A stretch of DNA of 5,691 bases, taken from assembly GCA_017880985.1 (NCBI GenBank), contig JADGRK010000178.1, positions 1 through 5,691 of the forward strand, written 5' to 3'. Origin of the DNA: Rhodoferax sp. (GTDB lineage Bacteria; Pseudomonadota; Gammaproteobacteria; Burkholderiales; Burkholderiaceae_C). The notes under the pieces were generated by a model that saw only the letters and a program-made list of their open reading frames with translations, was not told where the DNA came from and searched no databases. Made by a program: the position numbers and the translations under genes. Numbering within the stretch: position 1 is the stretch's first letter; each line of letters begins with the position of its first letter. Below are positions 1 through 5,691 of this stretch, piece after piece.

Positions 1-1
1 A

Positions 2-2875
2 ATCCGAAAAGGCGTCAACTTGGGCGATGTTATGCGTTTGGCTTCGGAAAAGTTCGGTGGCAAAGGCAATGCGGTGATAGCCGGCAATATGGCGGTGATC
101 AAAGAAGGGGTTGAGGCCACGCAGCAGGTTGATTACAGCTCCAGCGCGTTTGCTCGGCTCAAGACCCAGCCGGACCCGATTGCGATTCGCAACCTGTCGG
201 TTTCAGCTTCGATCTGCCGCAGTGCCGGCAACTCGGGCTGCTCCGGCCTGTTCGACCGCGAGTACTTTGACGACATGGTGGCGCAGCCGTTTCGCGACGG
301 CACCATCAGCGAAGCACCGGTGCTGCCCGGCACCGGCCTGTTCATGCCAGCGGGCAGCGGTGGCGACAAGGACAAAGGACTGTTCCGGCGCACCGTGCCC
401 GCGTTCAATGCCGACTTGTGTACCGGCTGCATGGAATGCGCCCTGGTCTGCCCGGATACCGCCATCCCAAACAGCGTGCATGACATCCACGAGCTGCTGC
501 TCACCGGCATTGGCCAACTCGACATCCCGTCGGCCCAGCGCGAGGCCATGCGCGGCCACGTCCATGCACTGGCGACCCGCGTGCGCGAGATCTACCGCCA
601 AAGCAAGCAGGCACGTCCTTTGCATGAATTGCTGGCAGAGGCGGCATCCAATCTGGAGACCGACAATGTCACGCTGCTGCGCAACTTCAGCAAGCTCGTT
701 GAGGTACTGGCGCTCTATCCGGTGGCGCGTACCCGGCCGTTCTTTGATGCCATGGAAAAATCCAATCCGGGCAGTGGTGGTCTTTACGCCGTCACGATCG
801 ACCCCTGGAAATGCACCGGTTGCCTCGAATGCATCGAGGTCTGCGGCCCGGGTGCCCTGGTGTCAACCGAGCAGGATGCTGCGCTGCTGAGTACCTTGCA
901 AGCGCGCTTCGAGTTCATGAGCAAGACCGCCAACACGCCCCAGCGCTTTGTGGCTGACGCGATTGCGCCAGGCGGCGAGATCAAGCGCCTGTTCCTTGAC
1001 CGTGGCAATTATTACAGCACCACCGGCGGCCACGGCGCCTGCCGCGGCTGTGGCGAGGTGACGGCCACCCGTCTGGTCATGTCCACCAACCACGCCATCA
1101 CCGAAAAACGGCGGCGCGAACATATCCGTGAGTTGGAGAGCCTGCTGAGCCGCCTGGCCGTCAAACAGGCCGGCGTTGCCAAGTTTGAGAGCGCGCGCGC
1201 CGAGCGCATCGACAAACTCATCAGCCGACTGCAAACCCGCCTCTACCTTTATGAGAGTGGCCCCACCGGCAACGGCCCGTCCGGCACCGTGGTCGCCAAC
1301 GCCACCGGCTGCAGCAGCGTCTATGCCTCGACTTTTCCCTTCAACTCCTTCAACGATCCGTGGGTCAACAGCCTGTTTCAGGATGCACAGCCACTGGCCA
1401 AGGGCATCTTCGAAGGCATCGCGGCGCAAACCGTTGGCGACGTTCGTGCCTTGCGTCTGGCCGAGCTCGAACTCGCTGACGCCTACGATGCCAAGACCCA
1501 CGACCAGGCGCTGCGCATGCTGTCGTGGCAGCAGTTCAGCATCAAAGAGCTTGGTCTGATGCCGACCGTGATCACCATCGGTGGCGATGGTGCCACTTAT
1601 GACATCGGTTTTGGCGCGCTCTCGCGCATCCTGATGAGTGGCACACCGCTCAAAATCCTGGTGCTCAACACCGGCTCCTACTCCAATACCGGTGGCCAGG
1701 CCTCAACCTCAAGCTTCATCGCGCAAGACTCCGATCTGGCGCGCTTTGGTCACGATGCCAGCGGCAAGGACGAGTCGCGCAAGGAGCTCGCCCTGATCGC
1801 AGCCTTCCATTCCAATGTGTTCGTCTGTGCCACCAGCACCGCGCTGCAAGGGCACTTTCTCAAGAACACCATGGAGTGCCTGGCCTACACCGACGGGCCG
1901 GCCCTGCTCGATGTCTATACCCCCTGCCAGGGCGAGCAGGGTATCGGCGACGCAGCGTCCAACCAACGCGCCCGGCTGGCGGTCGAGAGCCGCATGAGCC
2001 CGGTGTTTGTGCATGACCCACTCCGCGGCAACACGCTGCACGACTGGTTCTCGCTGGAAGGCAACCCTGAGCCGGAGCAGACCTGGGCGACGACCACGCT
2101 GGAGTATCTCGACGCACAGGGCCAGCTCAAACTGATGCCCATGGCGCTGACCCCGGCTCACTTTGCCTTGGACGAGACTCGCTTCAAGAAGCAGTTTCAC
2201 CCGCTCGCCTCTGACACTGCCAATGCGCTACCGGTTGAGGACTATGTGGAATTGCCCAAAGCCCAGCGCGTGGGCAAGAGCGCTTTCATCTGGTCCACTA
2301 ATGCCAAGCAGCAGCTGATCAAGATCGCAGTGGCCGAGGCCATCGTGGCGCTGGTCGAAGAGCGGCGTAAATACTGGCATCTGCTGCAATTCCTGGCAGG
2401 TCAGCATGTGGCCAAAATGGATGAGAGTCATCGCGCTGGCATGGCCAGCCTGCAAGCGCAGTACCTTGATTCGGTGACGCAGCGCGATACTTCGCTCGAC
2501 TCTTTTGCGCGTGCCATGTCCGAGCTGGCGGCGGCCAGCAAAGCGCCGGTCGGCAGTGCGCGGGTGATACCGATCATGGCGCAAGCTCCCAGCACTGGCA
2601 GCGCCGGAGCCGCAGCAGTCGGCAGCGCAGCGGTGGCGACGATGGAGGCACTGGTGACCTACGATGTGGCCGACCAAGTGAAATGCACCGACTGCAAGAC
2701 CTGCTACCAAGACTTGCCCGAGCTGTTCGAGAAAACCCGCATCGTCGTTAACGGCGAATCGCGCGATGTCGGCCAGTTGATTGCGGGTGCCATGGAGCGG
2801 GTCAAGGTCACGCCCGAGCTCAAGAACCGGATCAAGCGAGTGGCGGCCAATTGCGACGCGGAGATCATTCGATGA
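2..2875 (+). CDS. NifJ/PFOR-type 2-oxoacid:ferredoxin oxidoreductase with extra C-terminal ferredoxin module (5' partial)
   Basis: Family role: CoA-dependent oxidative decarboxylation of a 2-oxoacid, probably pyruvate, to acyl-CoA, CO2 and low-potential electrons (reversible; cytoplasmic). The frame is open to the left edge, so the true start is upstream. Residues here count from the in-frame TTG at 20. Seen: gamma-domain tail (about 1-45, GGKGNAVIAGN); EKR-like linker (about 95-130); ferredoxin domain with two CxxCxxCxxxC motifs (C134/137/140/144 and C265/268/271/275); TPP beta domain with proximal-cluster cysteines C341, C344, C431 and C636, GDG at 522-524 and NTGSYSNTGGQ from 550. Unlike typical NifJ, there are helical insertions at about 146-258 and 360-420, an unrecognised region at about 650-850, an Ala/Gly/Ser linker, and a ferredoxin-like end (C889/892/895 and C945). 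If the missing part resembles NifJ alpha plus gamma domains, the full chain would be about 1,500 residues (inference). Its stop overlaps the start of the Nfn-like gene, which suggests electron transfer to that flavoprotein. Substrate is uncertain without the alpha domain. Confidence 0.93.
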   Translation: MRKGVNLGDVMRLASEKFGGKGNAVIAGNMAVIKEGVEATQQVDYSSSAFARLKTQPDPIAIRNLSVSASICRSAGNSGCSGLFDREYFDDMVAQPFRDGTISEAPVLPGTGLFMPAGSGGDKDKGLFRRTVPAFNADLCTGCMECALVCPDTAIPNSVHDIHELLLTGIGQLDIPSAQREAMRGHVHALATRVREIYRQSKQARPLHELLAEAASNLETDNVTLLRNFSKLVEVLALYPVARTRPFFDAMEKSNPGSGGLYAVTIDPWKCTGCLECIEVCGPGALVSTEQDAALLSTLQARFEFMSKTANTPQRFVADAIAPGGEIKRLFLDRGNYYSTTGGHGACRGCGEVTATRLVMSTNHAITEKRRREHIRELESLLSRLAVKQAGVAKFESARAERIDKLISRLQTRLYLYESGPTGNGPSGTVVANATGCSSVYASTFPFNSFNDPWVNSLFQDAQPLAKGIFEGIAAQTVGDVRALRLAELELADAYDAKTHDQALRMLSWQQFSIKELGLMPTVITIGGDGATYDIGFGALSRILMSGTPLKILVLNTGSYSNTGGQASTSSFIAQDSDLARFGHDASGKDESRKELALIAAFHSNVFVCATSTALQGHFLKNTMECLAYTDGPALLDVYTPCQGEQGIGDAASNQRARLAVESRMSPVFVHDPLRGNTLHDWFSLEGNPEPEQTWATTTLEYLDAQGQLKLMPMALTPAHFALDETRFKKQFHPLASDTANALPVEDYVELPKAQRVGKSAFIWSTNAKQQLIKIAVAEAIVALVEERRKYWHLLQFLAGQHVAKMDESHRAGMASLQAQYLDSVTQRDTSLDSFARAMSELAAASKAPVGSARVIPIMAQAPSTGSAGAAAVGSAAVATMEALVTYDVADQVKCTDCKTCYQDLPELFEKTRIVVNGESRDVGQLIAGAMERVKVTPELKNRIKRVAANCDAEIIR
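2860..2875 (+). promoter_or_regulatory. Ribosome binding site and ATGA stop/start overlap coupling the two genes
   Basis: A GGAG Shine-Dalgarno core (2860-2863) sits 8 bases before an ATG at 2872-2874, and the TGA stop of the upstream gene occupies 2873-2875. The 4-base ATGA overlap fixes the start of the downstream gene. It implies one mRNA and translational coupling, as expected for two proteins made in a fixed ratio. That they form a physical complex is inference. Confidence 0.85.
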
Positions 2876-5691
2876 GCAGTTCCAACCCAGCCCCCAGCGA
2901 TAGTGACGACTTGAGCCGCTACCTCAGCGCGAGCAGCACGCTCGACGCAACGCGCTCGCAAATCGATGCCCTGGAGAATACCGAAGCGGTCGAGACTTTT
3001 CACCGCCAATTGGCGTTGTTGCGGCGTCGCCTGCTCAGTGAACCCCAAGCGTTTCGTGATATTTTCATCGCCGACGGCAGCGAGGCGATGGTCTGGGAGT
3101 TCCAGCAAGAGGAACTCGGCGCCACTTTCATTCACACCTTGTGGAATCTGATGCTGCGCGACGACGACACCAGCAAAGTGCTGATGCGCTTTGTCTGGAA
3201 CGTGCCGCTCAAGCTCAAACGCAAGTTTGTGCGCGCCATCGACACCCACCTGTCAGAGCGCTACCCGATGTTCAAGGGTCTGTCGCAAAACTGGCCGGCC
3301 GAAAATGCCATCCCACCTTTCATGCGCGACGCGGTCGAGCGCTCCAAAGATTTCGGCCTGGTCAACCAGGGCTACCTCGGCTACATGAGCCAAGGCTACA
3401 GCGCACGCGAAGTTGAAATGTTGGTCTGGCTGGAAGCACTGCGCGACAAACAGTGCGAAGACAAACCGTGCGAAATCGGCCTGCATGTGGCAGGCCAGGC
3501 CGAGCCCAAAGGCGGCTGCCCGGTCAAGATTCATATCCCGCAGATGCTGGAGCTGCTGGGCACCGGGCGCTTTCGCGAAGCGATGGAACTGATCGAAAAC
3601 TGCAACCCGCTGCCCAATGTCACCGGCCGCGTTTGCCCACAGGAGTTGCAATGCCAGGGTGTCTGCACGCACCAGAAGCAGCCCATTGAGATCGGCCAGA
3701 TCGAGTGGTATTTGCCGCAGCGCGAAAAGCTGGTCAATGCCGAGGGCATCGTGGCGCGCTTTGCCAATATCCCCGACCCCTGGGCCAAGGCTGAGAAACC
3801 ACCGGTCGCCGTGGTGGGCTCCGGCCCGGCGGGCCTGATCAACGCCTACCTGCTGGCCTCCGAGGGCTTTCCGGTGACCGTGTTTGAGGCTTTTCATGCC
3901 CTGGGCGGCGTGCTGCGCTACGGTATCCCCGAGTTCCGGCTGCCCAACGATCTGATCGACGATGTGGTCGGCAAAATACGCTTGCTCGGCGGCAAATTTG
4001 TTGCCAACTTTGTGGTGGGCAAAACGGCGACGCTGGAAGACCTCAAACAAGCCGGTTTTTGGAAAATATTCGTCGGCACTGGCGCCGGCTTGCCGCGCTT
4101 CATGAATGTGCCCGGCGAGCACTTGCTCAACGTCATGTCGGCCAACGAATTCCTGACCCGCGTGAACCTGATGCAAGGCCTGCACCAGGATTACGAAACA
4201 CCGCTGCCGGCGACGCAGGGCAAGCGCATCATCGTCATCGGCGGTGGCAACACCGCCATGGACGCCGCGCGCACCGCACGGCGCCTGGGTGGCTTGGTGA
4301 CGATCGTCTATCGCCGCACCCAGGCCGAAATGCCGGTGCGGGTGGAGGAACTGCACCACGCGTTTGAAGAAGGTATTGAGCTCAAAGAATTGCGTGGCCC
4401 GCGCGAATTCATCGGTGACGACAAAACCCATTTTGTCACCCACACCCTGTTGGACGTCATAGCCCTGGGCGCGCCCGATGCGTCCGGCAGGCGCAGCCCC
4501 GTCGTCACCGGCGAGTCCGAGTCGATGGCGGTCGATTTGGTCATCATGGCACTGGGCAACACACCCAACCCGATCATCAAAGACTCCGAGCCCGGTCTCA
4601 AAACGACAAGGTGGGGCACCATCGAGGTGGCTTCGGGCACGCAACAGACGTCGCTGGCCGGGGTTTATTCCGGCGGTGACGCGGCGCGGGGTGGCTCCAC
4701 CGCCATCCGTGCTGCTGGCGATGGTCAGGCCGCAGCGCGCGAAATTGTGGGCAATATTGACCTCACAGCGGAGCAGATCCGAACCATGGTTAACGGCGCT
4801 GGGCACTACACCGAGCAAGCTGGCGCGCCACAAACCATTCTGGAAAAAATCCACCTGGCCGACGGCATTGTCGAGTTCATCCTGCATTCGCCGCTGGTCG
4901 CGCAAGCGGCGCAGGCCGGTCAGTTTGTGCGCGTATTGCCGTGGGATAAAGGCGAACTGATCCCGCTCACTCTGGCCGATTGGGATGCCAAAGCCGGCAC
5001 CATTTGCCTGGTGGTGCAAGCCATGGGTGCCAGCAGCATCGCCATCAACCAAATGAAGGTGGGTGATTCCTTTACCGGTATCGCCGGGCCGCTCGGCAAG
5101 CCCAGTGATTTGCACCGCTATGAAGGCCAGCAGACGGTGGTCTTCACGGCGGGCGGCCTGGGTCTGCCGCCGGTCTATCCGATCATGCGAGCGCATCTTA
5201 GACTGGGCAACCACGTCACGCTGATCGCGGGCTTTCGCAATTCCGACCTGCTGTTCTGGGTCAATGCGGGTGAGCGCATCACCCGCCTGCAAACCGAGTT
5301 CCCCGAGTTGCTCGATGTCATCTACACCAGCAACGATGGCAGTTTTGGTGCCAAAGGCTTTGTCACCACGCCGCTGGAAGCCATGCTCAAGAACAAGCAA
5401 AGCAGCAGGGGCCGCAAGATTGCCGAAGTCGTGACCATCGGCCCGCCGCTGATGATGCGGGCCGTGAGCGACATGACCAAACCCTACGCCGTGAAGACGG
5501 TGGCCAGCCTGAACTCGATCATGGTTGATGCGACCGGCATGTGCGGCGCCTGCATGGTGCCGGTGACGATTGACGGCAAGCTGGTGCGCAAGCATGCCTG
5601 CGTTGATGGCCCCGAGCTTGACAGCCATATCATTGACTGGGACAAGTTCCTGCCACGTTTCAACCAATTCAAGCCGCAGGAACAGGCCAGC
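2872..5691 (+). CDS. Fused NfnB-NfnA-like (GltD-like plus PyrK-like) Fe-S flavoprotein NAD(P) oxidoreductase with novel N-terminal domain (3' end open)
   Basis: Predicted cytoplasmic electron-transfer flavoprotein linking ferredoxin-level electrons to NAD(P)(H). The frame runs 940 codons without a stop to the right edge, but the C-terminus looks nearly complete. Residues 1-185 are hydrophilic, largely helical, Cys-free and unrecognised. Residues 190-650 are GltD/NfnB-like: Fe-S cysteines C195, C200, C216, C255, C261, C265 and probable ligand E278; FAD motif GSGPAG (316-321) with E339; LRYGIPEFRLP ending at 358; NAD(P) motif GGGNTAMD (457-464) followed by YRRT (480-483); second FAD motif with GGD at 601-603. 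Residues 655-940 are NfnA/SudB/PyrK-like: IPLT flavin motif (697-700), AGGLG (760-764), GPPLMM, and a [2Fe-2S] site with D886, C891, C894 and C910. The Asp ligand is typical of NfnA rather than PyrK. Odd points: the first canonical Fe-S cysteine is replaced by D192, and about 12 residues are inserted between C200 and C216. Start chosen from the ATGA overlap and the GGAG site. Automatic pipelines may call it glutamate synthase small subunit, but no large subunit is seen. Confidence 0.93.
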   Translation, partial: MSSSNPAPSDSDDLSRYLSASSTLDATRSQIDALENTEAVETFHRQLALLRRRLLSEPQAFRDIFIADGSEAMVWEFQQEELGATFIHTLWNLMLRDDDTSKVLMRFVWNVPLKLKRKFVRAIDTHLSERYPMFKGLSQNWPAENAIPPFMRDAVERSKDFGLVNQGYLGYMSQGYSAREVEMLVWLEALRDKQCEDKPCEIGLHVAGQAEPKGGCPVKIHIPQMLELLGTGRFREAMELIENCNPLPNVTGRVCPQELQCQGVCTHQKQPIEIGQIEWYLPQREKLVNAEGIVARFANIPDPWAKAEKPPVAVVGSGPAGLINAYLLASEGFPVTVFEAFHALGGVLRYGIPEFRLPNDLIDDVVGKIRLLGGKFVANFVVGKTATLEDLKQAGFWKIFVGTGAGLPRFMNVPGEHLLNVMSANEFLTRVNLMQGLHQDYETPLPATQGKRIIVIGGGNTAMDAARTARRLGGLVTIVYRRTQAEMPVRVEELHHAFEEGIELKELRGPREFIGDDKTHFVTHTLLDVIALGAPDASGRRSPVVTGESESMAVDLVIMALGNTPNPIIKDSEPGLKTTRWGTIEVASGTQQTSLAGVYSGGDAARGGSTAIRAAGDGQAAAREIVGNIDLTAEQIRTMVNGAGHYTEQAGAPQTILEKIHLADGIVEFILHSPLVAQAAQAGQFVRVLPWDKGELIPLTLADWDAKAGTICLVVQAMGASSIAINQMKVGDSFTGIAGPLGKPSDLHRYEGQQTVVFTAGGLGLPPVYPIMRAHLRLGNHVTLIAGFRNSDLLFWVNAGERITRLQTEFPELLDVIYTSNDGSFGAKGFVTTPLEAMLKNKQSSRGRKIAEVVTIGPPLMMRAVSDMTKPYAVKTVASLNSIMVDATGMCGACMVPVTIDGKLVRKHACVDGPELDSHIIDWDKFLPRFNQFKPQEQAS

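Noticed and set aside
20..22. TTG at 20 as the start codon of the first gene
   Set aside because: The frame is open to the left edge, and residues encoded before 20 continue the gamma-domain helix. A NifJ-type enzyme also needs the upstream domains. The gene is 5' truncated by the window.
419..853. Apparent DNA repeat between about 419-440 and 812-833 (both encode CTGCxEC)
   Set aside because: The similarity is limited to codons of the two ferredoxin Cys motifs and differs at third positions. It reflects the ancient duplication in 2[4Fe-4S] ferredoxins, not a recent repeat.
2730..2900. Possible terminator or internal promoter at the gene junction
   Set aside because: The genes overlap by 4 bases, no stem-loop followed by a T run is visible, and no convincing -10/-35 pair stands out.
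111..4960. Numerous shorter overlapping open frames on both strands (for example 111-890, 1709-2200, 2228-2710 and 4478-4960)
   Set aside because: All lie inside the two conserved genes, have Arg/Ala/Pro/Ser-rich or otherwise motif-free translations, and are expected in G+C-rich coding DNA.
3253..5667. 804-codon open frame on the minus strand, antisense to the Nfn-like gene
   Set aside because: Its codons are exact reverse complements of the sense codons, so it stays open simply because the sense gene lacks TTA, CTA and TCA codons; it ends where the sense strand uses TCA (Ser) at 3253. The sense frame carries clear conserved motifs, and the antisense translation shows none that I recognise.
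2872..5691. Glutamate synthase small subunit (gltD) or dihydroorotate dehydrogenase electron-transfer subunit (pyrK) as the product
   Set aside because: Each label covers only one half of the fusion. No glutamate synthase large subunit or pyrD is visible, the neighbour is a 2-oxoacid oxidoreductase, and the [2Fe-2S] site is NfnA-like.

Overview
The window is a G+C-rich bacterial segment that is coding from edge to edge on the + strand. It holds two long, translationally coupled genes. Both are cut by the window: gene 1 lacks its 5' part, and gene 2 lacks only its stop codon and perhaps a few codons. No RNA gene, mobile element, CRISPR array, promoter or terminator was seen, and there is no intergenic space. 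Strong use of G/C-ending codons and the overall sequence style suggest a proteobacterium, perhaps a betaproteobacterium. That placement is an impression from composition, not a demonstrated assignment.

Gene 1 (position 2 to 2875) is the C-terminal two thirds of a single-chain 2-oxoacid (pyruvate-type):ferredoxin oxidoreductase of the NifJ/PFOR family. In order it shows the tail of the gamma domain, an EKR-like linker, a two-cluster ferredoxin domain, and the thiamine-diphosphate (TPP) beta domain with all four cysteines of the proximal cluster. It then departs from textbook NifJ. There are two helical insertions, a long unrecognised C-terminal region, an Ala/Gly/Ser linker, and an extra single-cluster ferredoxin-like module at the very end. 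The alpha domain, which would help define the substrate, lies outside the window.

Gene 2 (2872 to the right edge) starts inside the stop codon of gene 1 (ATGA overlap, with a GGAG ribosome site). It encodes a flavoprotein of at least 940 residues. A Cys-free N-terminal domain of about 185 residues, which I do not recognise, is followed by a GltD/NfnB-like module (two Fe-S sites, FAD, NAD(P)). Last comes an NfnA/SudB/PyrK-like module (FAD, NAD(P), [2Fe-2S]). It is in effect an NfnB-NfnA fusion, resembling NADH-dependent reduced ferredoxin:NADP+ oxidoreductase.

Together the genes look like a two-polypeptide electron-transfer machine. A 2-oxoacid is oxidatively decarboxylated to an acyl-CoA (or the reverse). 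Electrons pass down the Fe-S chain of gene 1, possibly through its tethered C-terminal ferredoxin module, to the Nfn-like flavoprotein and on to NAD(P). Whether it bifurcates, confurcates, or simply couples the 2-oxoacid to NAD(P) cannot be read from sequence alone. The joining of a NifJ-like enzyme with extra domains to a fused, N-terminally extended Nfn whose first Fe-S site is altered is the main novelty candidate.
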